Assembly (NCBI GenBank): GCA_015660615.1
Contig: DQKQ01000107.1
Span: 1 to 13,765 of the forward strand
Length of the DNA: 13,765 bases
Direction: 5' to 3'
DNA from: Flavobacteriales bacterium
GTDB lineage: Bacteria; Bacteroidota; Bacteroidia; Flavobacteriales_D; Sanyastnellaceae
Positions 6,808 through 13,765 of the stretch are shown in pieces (within the stretch, counting starts at the first letter, position 1; each line of letters begins with the position of its first letter). The notes under the pieces are model-generated. The model did not search any database and was not told the DNA's origin. It was given only the letters and a program-made list of their open reading frames with translations. A program made the translations under genes and the position numbers.

Positions 6808-8316
6808 ATGTCAACAAAACAAGGAGTCGTATCACAGGTTATTGGTCCTGTAGTAGACGTTCGTTTTCCAGAAGGAGTTGAATTACCTAACATTTTAGAT
6901 GCCCTAGTAATTGATGCAGGGGTTTCAAAAGTTATTTTAGAAACACAGAAACACATCGGTGAGCACACCATTCGTGCTATTTCTATGGATGCGACTGAAG
7001 GTTTAAGTCGCGGAATGAAAGTAAGCGCTACTGGAACAGGTATTCAAATGCCAACAGGAGACGAAATTAAAGGCCGACTCTTTAACGTTGTGGGTGATGC
7101 GATTGATGGAATTGGTGATGTGAGCAAAGAAAATGGTCGTAACATTCACCAGTCAGCACCTAGGTTCGAAGATCTTTCGACATCGTCAGAAGTGCTTTTC
7201 ACAGGAATTAAAGTTATCGATTTGATTGAGCCATATTCAAAAGGTGGTAAAATCGGACTATTTGGTGGAGCTGGAGTAGGTAAGACTGTACTTATTATGG
7301 AGCTCATTAATAACATTGCTAAAGGATACGAGGGTATATCAGTATTTGCTGGAGTAGGTGAGCGTACTCGTGAGGGTAACGATCTTCTTCGTGAGATGAT
7401 TGAATCTGGAGTTATCAAGTATGGTGATGCCTTCGTTGAAAGCATGGAAGCTGGAGGATGGGATCTTAGCAAGGTTGATAAGAAAGAGTTGGTTAATTCA
7501 CAAGCAACACTTGTGTTTGGCCAAATGAATGAGCCTCCTGGAGCTCGTGCTCGTGTTGCTCTTTCAGGTCTAACTGTTGCTGAGTATTTCCGTGATGGAG
7601 ATGAGGAGACTGGAGGACGTGATATCCTATTCTTTATAGATAACATTTTCCGTTTCACTCAGGCTGGATCTGAGGTATCTGCTCTACTTGGACGTATGCC
7701 TTCAGCTGTAGGTTACCAACCAACACTTGCTACTGAGATGGGAGTTATGCAAGAGCGTATCACATCTACGAAGCGTGGTTCTATTACTTCTGTGCAAGCC
7801 GTTTACGTGCCTGCAGATGACCTTACTGACCCGGCGCCAGCTACTACTTTTGCCCACCTTGATGCAACTACGGTACTTTCTCGTAAGATTGCGAGTCTCG
7901 GAATTTACCCAGCGGTAGATCCACTTGACTCTACATCTAGGATTTTAAATCCTGAAATTCTAGGAGAGGAGCATTACAAATGTGCTGAGGATGTGAAAGA
8001 AATCCTTCAGCGCTACAAAGAGCTTCAAGATATCATTGCCATTCTTGGAATGGATGAGCTCTCAGAAGAAGACAAGCAAGCTGTAAATAGAGCACGTCGT
8101 ATTAGTCGTTTCTTATCTCAGCCTTTCCACGTAGCTACTCAGTTTACCGGAATCGAGGGTGTTCTTGTACCTATAGAAGACACAATCAAAGGATTCAAAA
8201 TGATTCTTAATGGTGATTTAGATAAATACCCAGAGGCAGCATTTAACCTTAAGGGAAATATCGAAGAGGTTATAGCTGACGGAGAGAGAATGCTCGCAGA
8301 AGCAAAAGCAGTATGA
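6808..8316 (+). CDS. atpD: F1F0 ATP synthase subunit beta
   Basis: AtpD is the catalytic subunit of the F1 head, making ATP from ADP and phosphate as the gamma shaft rotates. The 502-residue protein has the P-loop GGAGVGKT (153-160), the GERTREGND loop (184-192), Walker B ILFFIDNI (273-280), RFTQAGSEVSALLGRMPSA (282-300), the family signature PAVDPLDSTS (368-377) and the DELSEED loop (416-422). It is longer than E. coli AtpD (about 460), partly because of an extra segment around 205-232 (AFVESMEAGGWDLSKVDKK), which I recall as typical of Bacteroidota. The ATG start matches the family N-terminus (VVSQVIGPVVDVRFP). The stop overlaps atpC (ATGA). The other F1F0 genes are not adjacent, a split known from this phylum. 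Confidence 0.99.
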   Translation: MSTKQGVVSQVIGPVVDVRFPEGVELPNILDALVIDAGVSKVILETQKHIGEHTIRAISMDATEGLSRGMKVSATGTGIQMPTGDEIKGRLFNVVGDAIDGIGDVSKENGRNIHQSAPRFEDLSTSSEVLFTGIKVIDLIEPYSKGGKIGLFGGAGVGKTVLIMELINNIAKGYEGISVFAGVGERTREGNDLLREMIESGVIKYGDAFVESMEAGGWDLSKVDKKELVNSQATLVFGQMNEPPGARARVALSGLTVAEYFRDGDEETGGRDILFFIDNIFRFTQAGSEVSALLGRMPSAVGYQPTLATEMGVMQERITSTKRGSITSVQAVYVPADDLTDPAPATTFAHLDATTVLSRKIASLGIYPAVDPLDSTSRILNPEILGEEHYKCAEDVKEILQRYKELQDIIAILGMDELSEEDKQAVNRARRISRFLSQPFHVATQFTGIEGVLVPIEDTIKGFKMILNGDLDKYPEAAFNLKGNIEEVIADGERMLAEAKAV

Positions 8317-8546
8317 CAGTAAACATTCTCACACCAGACAAGCAACTTTACGAAGGCGAAGCTACCTATATAGGTCTTCCTGGTACAGATGGAAGTTTAG
8401 GAATCTTGAGTCATCATGCTCCTTTAGTAACGACTTTGCGAAAAGGTGAGATTACCTTAAAAACTGATGATGAAGAAATGACATTTGAGGTAAATGGAGG
8501 AACAGTAGAAGTCCTCAATAACCACGTTACGATATTAGCTCAGTAA
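8313..8546 (+). CDS. atpC: F1F0 ATP synthase subunit epsilon, short form
   Basis: AtpC belongs to the central stalk of F1. The 77 residues cover only the N-terminal beta-sandwich domain, with the family's LTPDKQLYEGEA opening, the GTDGSLGILSHHAPLVTTL core (24-42) and a GGTVEVLNNHVTILA end. The C-terminal helical hairpin of E. coli-type epsilon (about 130-140 residues), which inhibits ATP hydrolysis, is absent. The stop at 8544-8546 is clean and the beta-sandwich is complete, so this is a genuine short form rather than a truncation, as I recall for other Bacteroidota. The 4-nt ATGA overlap with atpD indicates coupled translation. Confidence 0.95.
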   Translation: MTVNILTPDKQLYEGEATYIGLPGTDGSLGILSHHAPLVTTLRKGEITLKTDDEEMTFEVNGGTVEVLNNHVTILAQ

Positions 8547-8572
8547 GAGCTCAGGAATAATATTATTTTTTT
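8537..8572 (+). terminator. Possible terminator after atpC (convergent with rlmH)
   Basis: A small hairpin AGCTC-AGTAA-GAGCT (8537-8551) spans the atpC stop. It is followed by a self-complementary AATAATATTATT (8556-8567) that runs into seven Ts (8566-8572). The first stem is not directly next to the T run and the second is pure A/T, so this is weak. Its place between convergent genes is what makes it plausible. Confidence 0.3.
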
Positions 8573-9047
8573 ATGGATGATGATAGGGCTCGCCTTTGAG
8601 AATAGTGTGGGCGCGGTAGATTTGTTCTACGGCAAAAATCCTAATTAGTTGATGCGGAAAAGTCAACGTCCCCAATGCCCAAAGTTCATTAGCTCTTGAT
8701 TTAATCGATGGATCGAATCCGTAAGGACCTCCAATAAGGAAGGCAACATGTTTAAGTCCTCTAACCTGTAGTTTTTGTATTTGATTAGAAAGGCCTATTG
8801 ATGTGTATTCTTTTCCGTGTTCATCTAGTAAAACAAGGTAATCTACACCCTCTAGGGCTTTAGCTTGTAGTACGGCCTCTTCTTTCATCACACGTTTAGA
8901 ATCGGCTTTTGCAAATTTACTTTTCAAGTTAGGCGTTTCTACAATGGCAAATCGTCCATAGCGATTCATGCGATTTGCGTACTCTTCAATTCCAGTTTTA
9001 ATCCAAACCGCATTTGTTTTTCCCGTTGCTATAATTGAAATTTGCAC
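8571..9047 (-). CDS. rlmH: 23S rRNA (pseudouridine1915-N3)-methyltransferase RlmH
   Basis: RlmH is a small SPOUT-fold (trefoil knot) methyltransferase that methylates pseudouridine 1915 in helix 69 of 23S rRNA, using S-adenosylmethionine, on the assembled ribosome. The 158 residues match the usual 155-160. Motifs are LLDEHGKEYTS (73-83), FLIGGPYGF (103-111), which forms part of the SAM pocket, and the highly conserved tail LTFPHQLIRIFAVEQIYRAH (128-147) followed by KGEPYHH. The start is GTG at 9047: the following QISIIATGKT aligns with the family N-terminus and there is no ATG upstream in frame before nadC's promoter region. It is divergent from nadC with a 39-nt gap, and its 3' end faces atpC. 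Confidence 0.97.
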   Translation of the reverse strand: MQISIIATGKTNAVWIKTGIEEYANRMNRYGRFAIVETPNLKSKFAKADSKRVMKEEAVLQAKALEGVDYLVLLDEHGKEYTSIGLSNQIQKLQVRGLKHVAFLIGGPYGFDPSIKSRANELWALGTLTFPHQLIRIFAVEQIYRAHTILKGEPYHHP

Positions 9048-9074
9048 AGTGTGAAGTTACGGTTTTGAGGGTAG

Positions 9075-9082
9075 TATATTCG
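9075..9082 (+). promoter_or_regulatory. Weak -7-like element (TATATTCG) before nadC
   Basis: TATATTCG differs from TAnnTTTG at one fixed base and ends only 4 nt before the annotated nadC ATG. If it is real, transcription would begin at or just after that ATG, implying a leaderless message or use of the next in-frame ATG at 9102. No TTG -33 element is seen at normal spacing. Confidence 0.22.
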
Positions 9083-9086
9083 CACT

Positions 9087-9965
9087 ATGCTTAATGATGA
9101 TATGAAGAATTTTATTTCTCTTGCTCTAAAAGAAGATTTAGGTTCAGGTGATGTTACATCTGAGTCAAGTGTTCCCGCTGATTTAGCCCAAAAAGGATAC
9201 ATTTTAGCTAAAGAAAATGGTGTAGTAGCTGGAGTGGAAGTGGCAAGGGAAGTTTTCTATCAGGTAAACCCAGAAATAAGTTTTACAGCTAAAATCAAAG
9301 ACGGTAGTTCTGTAAAGTTTGGAGATGTAGTGATAGAGTTAGAGGGGTTAGCAAGAGATATTTTAACAGGAGAGCGTTTGGCTTTAAATTTTATGCAACG
9401 CATGAGTGGAATAGCCACAAGGACATCAGAAGTTGTTAAGTCGTTAGAAGGCACTCCTACAAGGGTTTTAGATACAAGGAAGACTACTCCGGGGCTGAGA
9501 GCTTTTGAGAAACAAGCCGTTGTGATGGGAGGAGGTGTAAATCACAGAATGGGTTTATATGATATGATCCTTTTAAAGGACAATCATGTAGATTATGCTG
9601 GAAGTATGACAAGCGCTATTGAAAAGGTTGGACAATATTTAAAAGACAGATCTCCTGCTTTACAAGAATTGCCCTTAGTTATCGAAACGAGATCTTTCAC
9701 TGAAATTGAGGATGCTATCTCTGCCTCAGTAAAATCAGGAATACCCATCGAGAGAATTTTACTCGATAATTTCAGTCCTGACAAGGTCAGTGAGGCAGTA
9801 GAGAGATATAGCCACCTGGTTTCCCTTGAAGCATCAGGAGGAATTACACCTAGTAATGTTAGAGACTATGGAGAAGCGGGCGTGGATTTTGTTAGTATGG
9901 GATATATGACTCACTCGGTAAAAAGCTTAGATTTAAGCTTGAAGAGCACCCCGTATGTCAAATAA
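9087..9965 (+). CDS. nadC: Nicotinate-nucleotide pyrophosphorylase (carboxylating), quinolinate phosphoribosyltransferase
   Basis: NadC converts quinolinate and PRPP to nicotinate mononucleotide, CO2 and pyrophosphate, the entry of de novo NAD synthesis into the nucleotide pool. The 292 residues contain ALKEDLGSGDVTS (13-25), ERLALNFMQRMSGIAT (96-111), DTRKTTPGLR (129-138) with substrate-binding basic residues, GGGVNHRMGLYDMILLKDNH (148-167), LDNF (226-229), EASGGI (248-253) and the THSVKSLDLSLK end. Start ATG 9087 gives a normal length; M6 (ATG 9102) is an alternative. nadA and nadB are not in the window. The 3' end overlaps the next gene by 11 nt (ATGTCAAATAA). The order rlmH-nadC-yihY/brkB is, from memory, common in Flavobacteriia. 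Confidence 0.97.
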   Translation: MLNDDMKNFISLALKEDLGSGDVTSESSVPADLAQKGYILAKENGVVAGVEVAREVFYQVNPEISFTAKIKDGSSVKFGDVVIELEGLARDILTGERLALNFMQRMSGIATRTSEVVKSLEGTPTRVLDTRKTTPGLRAFEKQAVVMGGGVNHRMGLYDMILLKDNHVDYAGSMTSAIEKVGQYLKDRSPALQELPLVIETRSFTEIEDAISASVKSGIPIERILLDNFSPDKVSEAVERYSHLVSLEASGGITPSNVRDYGEAGVDFVSMGYMTHSVKSLDLSLKSTPYVK

Positions 9966-10884
9966 TATCACCAAGTGGATTGAGTCGAGCGCGATAGTAA
10001 AGCGAACACAGTTTTTTTTAAGGTCTATTAGTCCTTGGGGAGTTGAAGGGATGAACCTCTATGATGTGTTTAGATTTTTTGGTCTTGGGTTGATTAACGG
10101 GTCAGTGTCTATCAGAGCGGCCTCTATTTCTTATAGGCTTCTATTGGCATTTTTCCCAGCCATGATTTTGCTTTTGAGTATTTTACCTCATACGCCTCTT
10201 GAAACAAATGACGTGATGGATGCACTGCTTTTATTCTTCCCAGGAGAGACAGTGTCTTTATTTGAGTTAACAGTAAATGATCTCCTTGAAAAAAGTCACG
10301 TTTCGATTTTATCTATCGGTTTTATTCTTACGGTCATTTATGCTTCCAGTAGTGTGAATGCTATTCTAACAGGGTTTAATGCAAGTTATTTATTGGAAAA
10401 AAAGGGGAATCCGATGTTGTACTATTTTATTTCACTTTTACTTTTAGTAATCCTAGTTGTAATGCTTGGAGTAGCTGTATTGCTTATAGGATTTAGTGGC
10501 CAAGGGTTGACATGGCTTTCAAATAAAGATTTGCTCCCGGGCGAACTTCTGCCGTGGCTCAATATTGCAAGGTGGACGATGTCTCTAATTCTCGTGTATT
10601 TCTCAGTCTCGATCTTGTACCACTTCGGCAATCCTGATCGTGATAAATGGCGGACCATTACTCCTGGGGCAACGATGACTACAATCTTAATTGTATTGTT
10701 GTCATTGGGGTTCGGAGCTTTTATTACTTATTTAGATAGTTATAATAGGCTTTACGGTTCTTTAGGAACGTTTTTACTGCTACTTGTGTGGGTAAATGCA
10801 AATAGCTCAATCCTTCTCTTGGGGTTTGAATTTAACGTGAGTGTTCATAAAGCGCGAAATGAAGCTAGGAGCAACTTGCAATAA
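9955..10884 (+). CDS. YihY/BrkB (virulence factor BrkB) family inner-membrane protein
   Basis: This 309-residue protein belongs to the YihY/BrkB family, once miscalled ribonuclease BN; its molecular function is not established. It has six membrane segments at about 55-78, 115-140, 153-181, 202-224, 238-260 and 268-295. It carries the family's recognisable AASISYRLLLAFFPAMILLL (55-74) at the first segment, YASSSVNAILTGFN (129-142), and the late TPGATMTTILIVLLSLGFGA (236-255) and YGSLGTFLLLLVWVNANSSI (267-286) blocks. The N-terminal 40 residues and a short charged tail (HKARNEARSNLQ) are predicted cytoplasmic. Its ATG lies within nadC, 11 nt before that gene's end, so translation is probably coupled. 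DUF2147 follows after 26 nt. Confidence 0.92.
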   Translation: MSNNITKWIESSAIVKRTQFFLRSISPWGVEGMNLYDVFRFFGLGLINGSVSIRAASISYRLLLAFFPAMILLLSILPHTPLETNDVMDALLLFFPGETVSLFELTVNDLLEKSHVSILSIGFILTVIYASSSVNAILTGFNASYLLEKKGNPMLYYFISLLLLVILVVMLGVAVLLIGFSGQGLTWLSNKDLLPGELLPWLNIARWTMSLILVYFSVSILYHFGNPDRDKWRTITPGATMTTILIVLLSLGFGAFITYLDSYNRLYGSLGTFLLLLVWVNANSSILLLGFEFNVSVHKARNEARSNLQ

Positions 10885-10910
10885 GGTTTTAAAAAGACGT
10901 AATTAGCTTT

Positions 10911-11366
10911 ATGATTCAATCAAAACATTTTTACCTCTTAGGGTGTTTCTTCCTAATATCTTTCACTTCTTTTTCCCAAACCTCAATTGATGGTCGTTGG
11001 AAAACCATCGACGACGAAACGGGTCGTATTAAAAGCGTAGTTGAAATTATCGAACGAGACGGACAGTTTTTCGGTACTGTAATAGAATTATTTCGCCTTC
11101 CGGACGAAGACCAAAACCCACATTGTGATAAGTGTGACGACGACAGAAAAGATCAGCCAGCCCTAGGGATGGAAATTGTGAGAAACATGGTTTTATCTGA
11201 GGGCGAAACTCAGGAATGGGAAGATGGAACAATTTGCGATCCTAAGAAAGGTTCTATTTACGATTGCGAAATGTGGTTAGAAGAGGGGGAATTAGACGTG
11301 CTGAAAGTTCGAGGATACATTTGGTTTGTCTATAGAACTCAAGACTGGCTAAGGGTAGTTGACTAG
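10911..11366 (+). CDS. Secreted DUF2147 family protein
   Basis: This 151-residue protein has a signal peptide (about 1-23, SFTSFSQ then TSIDGRW), so the mature form is about 128 residues and probably periplasmic or outer-membrane associated. The DUF2147 signature is clear: DGRWKTIDDETGRIKSVVEI (27-46), GTVIELFRLP (55-64), the C-D-K-C pair (72-75), ICDPKKGSIYDCEMWLEEG (108-126) and VRGYIWFVYRTQDWLR (133-148). Four cysteines remain after processing (72, 75, 109, 119) and could form two disulfides or bind a metal. The biochemical role of the family is unknown. A tandem stop (TAGTAG) ends the gene, and its last bases are the first unit of an 11-bp repeat. It follows the BrkB-family gene in the same direction and is likely co-transcribed. 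Confidence 0.9.
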   Translation: MIQSKHFYLLGCFFLISFTSFSQTSIDGRWKTIDDETGRIKSVVEIIERDGQFFGTVIELFRLPDEDQNPHCDKCDDDRKDQPALGMEIVRNMVLSEGETQEWEDGTICDPKKGSIYDCEMWLEEGELDVLKVRGYIWFVYRTQDWLRVVD

Positions 11367-11402
11367 TAGTTTATTAGGAGTTGACTAGGAGTTGACTAGG
11401 AG
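11359..11402. repeat. Four tandem 11-bp repeats between convergent genes
   Basis: Four head-to-tail units lie here: TTGACTAGTAG (11359-11369), TTTATTAGGAG (11370-11380) and two identical copies of TTGACTAGGAG (11381-11391, 11392-11402). The first unit contains the DUF2147 stop codon. Each of units 1, 3 and 4 contains the palindrome CTAG, which reads TAG on both strands; unit 2 gives TAG on plus and TAA on minus. As 11 is not a multiple of 3, the array holds stops in all six frames. Confidence 0.92.
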
Positions 11403-11409
11403 AATGGGT

Positions 11410-12705
11410 CTAATTTTGTTTCGTTAGAATATCCAACTCATCTGCAAGTTTCTTCGTTAAAGCCTTTCTCTCATATGGTGATGGGTCTACATTGAGAGGG
11501 GCATTACTTTCCGTGATTTTTTTCAGCATTTCATATGCGGCGTCTTCATCTTCGTGATCGCAAAATGGTAATCCCCAATTTCCCAGTTGTGTGGCAAGGT
11601 CGCTGGGGCTATTGCAAATACTAAGAAGAGGTTTTTCACAAGCGATATATTCGAACACTTTCCCAGGAGTGCATTTTCGAGAAGCATCTGTAGCGTTTTG
11701 GACTAAAAGGAGTGCATCGCAGTCAATCATCTCTATTACAGCTTGTTTGTGAGATAGTGAGGGGGTAAATTTCACGTGTTGATTATCTTTTAATTCCAAC
11801 TTTATCTCGTCGCCTACTGATCCTACTAGGTAAATTTCTATTTTAAGACTCTCTAATTGGTTCCATTTTTTTAAGGCACGCCATAAACCAGGTACATTTC
11901 GAGAACCGTAAAGAGATCCGAAATGTCCGATTTTGAAAACTGTAGATTTATTTGCAGGTGCTTTCACATCTTTAAAATCAAGACTATCCCAACCATTTTG
12001 TATTAATGTTGCCTTATCCTTGTTGCCGTCACCTAAGAGTGTTTTTACAATAGAAGGTGAGGTGATTGTGATTTTGTCAGAATACTCCACAACCTTTTTT
12101 TCCATTCCAATTAGCTTTCTTTTAGCTCGATTACCCATCTTAAAGTCATCCAAGTAGTCCATATCCGACCAAGGATCTCTAAAATCAGAAATCCATTTTA
12201 GTTCCGGGTATGTTTTTTTCACCCCCAATCCTATGAGGTGCATGCTGTGTGGTGGTCCAGTAGTAATTATTGCATCTATGTGGTTTTCACTTATCCACTT
12301 GTTTACAAACTTTACAGCAGGTTTAACCCAAGTTACTCTAGCGTCAGGAATAAAGATATTCCCCCTGACCCAACTGATGAAACCCTTAATAATTGAGGTT
12401 TTATTATTAGATTTGGTTGAAGCCCCCATCCTTGTGGTTGACATTTTTCTCCCAAACAATGAGACTACTCTTGAAGGCTCAAAAATAGGAATCTTAAGAA
12501 CTTGGACTAAAGATGAGACTTCTCCTAATAAAGTTATATCCTCCACGGGGACATCTGGGTTCTCAGGAGTGAAAACAACTGGATCCCACCCAAATTCAGG
12601 TAGATATTTAGAGAATTTTAACCATCGCTGAACCCCAGCTCCTCCTGATGGAGGCCAGTAATAGGTGATGATTAACACCTTTTTATTTTTTGTTATCGGT
12701 TTCAA
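11410..12705 (-). CDS. GT-B fold glycosyltransferase (GT4-like)
   Basis: This 431-residue protein is a glycosyltransferase of the GT-B fold, probably transferring a sugar from a nucleotide-sugar donor to a surface polysaccharide or glycan. The N-terminal acceptor domain opens with KKVLIITYYWPPSGGAGVQR (8-27), followed by FSKYLPEFGWDPVVFTPENP (31-50), a pattern I recall from many Bacteroidota GT4 proteins. The donor-side domain has FKIGHFGSLYGSRN (257-270) and the donor-binding block CTPGKVFEYIACEKPLL (345-361), with two glutamates in the E-x7-E region altered (E352 and E357). There is no signal peptide, so it acts at the cytoplasmic face. The start is TTG at 12705, the only usable start after an in-frame stop upstream. 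It lies 10 nt after the AddB-like gene. Donor and acceptor are unknown. Confidence 0.88.
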   Translation of the reverse strand: MKPITKNKKVLIITYYWPPSGGAGVQRWLKFSKYLPEFGWDPVVFTPENPDVPVEDITLLGEVSSLVQVLKIPIFEPSRVVSLFGRKMSTTRMGASTKSNNKTSIIKGFISWVRGNIFIPDARVTWVKPAVKFVNKWISENHIDAIITTGPPHSMHLIGLGVKKTYPELKWISDFRDPWSDMDYLDDFKMGNRAKRKLIGMEKKVVEYSDKITITSPSIVKTLLGDGNKDKATLIQNGWDSLDFKDVKAPANKSTVFKIGHFGSLYGSRNVPGLWRALKKWNQLESLKIEIYLVGSVGDEIKLELKDNQHVKFTPSLSHKQAVIEMIDCDALLLVQNATDASRKCTPGKVFEYIACEKPLLSICNSPSDLATQLGNWGLPFCDHEDEDAAYEMLKKITESNAPLNVDPSPYERKALTKKLADELDILTKQN

Positions 12706-12715
12706 ATTAATTTGA

Positions 12716-13765
12716 TTAAAAAGAAATTATAGGCGGGTCAAGGACAACACAGTATTCACAAAATTGAGAATCTTCGTTGTGAGAAATTTCTCTACCATCT
12801 TCCTTAAAGTTAGACAATCTATTTGACAACCAATCTATCAGCATATCTATATCCTCACGATTTATTTCTGTGCGTTTACCTATTTTTAAGTTTAGTAATC
12901 CTGAACGGGCATTTCTTCCTGATCGTATAGAAGCTTTAACCTCTCGTAGAGATTCATCATTGAGAAGTATTGCACAATAAACAAGAAGTTGAAGAGCTTT
13001 CGAGGCGTTCCCTTTGTCTAGTTTTCCTCCGTCAATATCCCAATCTACCTTTAAATTTAAATCAGTTTGGGTAGTAATTCCTGTTTTGTAATCTACAACC
13101 CTGGTTACTCCTGCGACATCCTCTAATCTGTCAGCATATCCGAAAAATTTAACTTCCCCACCGTCAACCAAAGTATATGTAGCTTCGAAAGAATCCTCTA
13201 ATCCGGTAATTGTAATGGGATCCGTTTTCCCATTATTCAATTCTAAAAGTTCTTGGTTTAAAATCTTCTTAATCGTTGACTTTGCAGAACGGATTAATAA
13301 TAGATTTTCACCACTATCTGAAACCCCATGTTTATAGCAATGTTTCACAGCCTTGTCTAAAAATGTATCTAAATTTTTAAGAATGGATTTGATATGATGA
13401 GGTTGCAATGTTTGCTTGAGAGCTTTGTTTAATCCGTGTTCGAATACGTGGTGCACAATTGATCCTAAAGTGCTACTCTCTATACTTTCCTCCAATTCAT
13501 TTGGTTCTAAGAGTCTCAATAAATACCGGTAAATAAAGTTTCTTTCGCATGAAAGGAGTTTGTTTAATGCCGAGGGTGATATCCCCTCTTTGGCCCAAAC
13601 CTCAATTCTTTCTCTCATTTTTTCAGTAAGCTTAATTACAGGTATTTCTGGCCGGGCTTTAGGGCTGGGCATACTGAAAATCGATTTCGTAAGCTTGTCT
13701 TTTATAGGATTATAAGAATGAATAAGTTGTAGAATATATCGGCTCATTTCTTCAGAACCCTTTCC
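12716..13765 (-). CDS. AddB-like PD-(D/E)XK nuclease, C-terminal part, 5' end outside window
   Basis: The frame is open to the window edge (GKGSEE precedes the Met at 13747), so this is the C-terminal 349 residues of a larger protein, probably the AddB-type partner of an AddAB helicase-nuclease that processes double-strand breaks for recombination. Numbering from that Met: GISPSALNKLLSCERNFIYR (55-74), LGSIVHHVFE (94-103), GYADRLED (203-210) and VVDYKTG (217-223) giving the catalytic D206, D219 and K221, and the QLLVY motif (253-257). C67 and the CEYC pair (C330, C333) correspond to three of the four iron-sulfur cysteines of B. subtilis AddB. The fourth, expected six residues after C333, is a proline. 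The helicase-like N-terminal part and the addA partner are not visible. Confidence 0.85.
   Translation of the reverse strand, partial: GKGSEEMSRYILQLIHSYNPIKDKLTKSIFSMPSPKARPEIPVIKLTEKMRERIEVWAKEGISPSALNKLLSCERNFIYRYLLRLLEPNELEESIESSTLGSIVHHVFEHGLNKALKQTLQPHHIKSILKNLDTFLDKAVKHCYKHGVSDSGENLLLIRSAKSTIKKILNQELLELNNGKTDPITITGLEDSFEATYTLVDGGEVKFFGYADRLEDVAGVTRVVDYKTGITTQTDLNLKVDWDIDGGKLDKGNASKALQLLVYCAILLNDESLREVKASIRSGRNARSGLLNLKIGKRTEINREDIDMLIDWLSNRLSNFKEDGREISHNEDSQFCEYCVVLDPPIISF

Noticed and set aside
7146..7658. Long open frame antisense to atpD (170 codons)
   Set aside because: It lies wholly within the strongly conserved atpD gene, its translation is Ser/Pro/Arg-rich with no recognisable domain, and it mirrors codon bias of the real gene.
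10904..10911. TAGCTTTA resembling a -7 element before the DUF2147 gene
   Set aside because: It overlaps the ATG itself and would put transcription inside the signal peptide sequence; it also mismatches the last G.
12233..12631. Open frame of 132 codons antisense to the glycosyltransferase
   Set aside because: It is a shadow of a well-supported coding region with no family resemblance and no start signal.

Overview
This window reads as ordinary chromosomal DNA from a member of the Bacteroidota, most likely the order Flavobacteriales. The evidence is: the end of sprA (type IX secretion, restricted to this phylum), a Bacteroidota-style TonB, an ATP synthase epsilon subunit with only its beta-sandwich domain, the gene order rlmH-nadC-yihY/brkB-DUF2147, TAnnTTTG-like -7 promoter elements, and almost no Shine-Dalgarno sequences. 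Base composition is AT-rich. The family-level placement is inference.

Layout. (1) 2-4081, plus strand: the 3' part of sprA, then gcvH (glycine cleavage H protein), a VanZ-like membrane protein and a TonB energy transducer. (2) 4105-6718, minus strand: a tightly packed unit read ribF (FMN/FAD synthesis), a secreted leucine-rich-repeat protein, a NadR-like ribosylnicotinamide kinase and pnuC (nicotinamide riboside uptake), every junction overlapping by 4 or 8 nt. (3) 6808-8546, plus strand: atpD and atpC, divergent from ribF. (4) 8571-9047, minus strand: rlmH. (5) 9087-11366, plus strand: nadC, a YihY/BrkB membrane protein and a secreted DUF2147 protein. (6) 11410-13765, minus strand: a GT-B glycosyltransferase preceded by the C-terminal part of an AddB-like PD-(D/E)XK nuclease that runs off the right edge.

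How the genes relate. Redox cofactor supply is a recurring theme: ribF makes FMN and FAD, PnuC plus the NadR-like kinase salvage nicotinamide riboside to NMN, and nadC performs the committed step of de novo NAD synthesis. TonB and SprA are both envelope machines of the phylum. The rest is housekeeping (ATP synthesis, ribosome methylation, glycine cleavage, DNA repair).

The window is densely coded. There is no gap over about 100 bases without a gene, and I saw no tRNA, rRNA, CRISPR array, insertion sequence or phage gene. I did not find a convincing undescribed system. The items most worth a second look are the LRR protein embedded in the cofactor operon, a four-unit 11-bp tandem repeat that places stop codons in all six frames between two convergent genes, and an AddB-like nuclease that lacks the last iron-sulfur cysteine.
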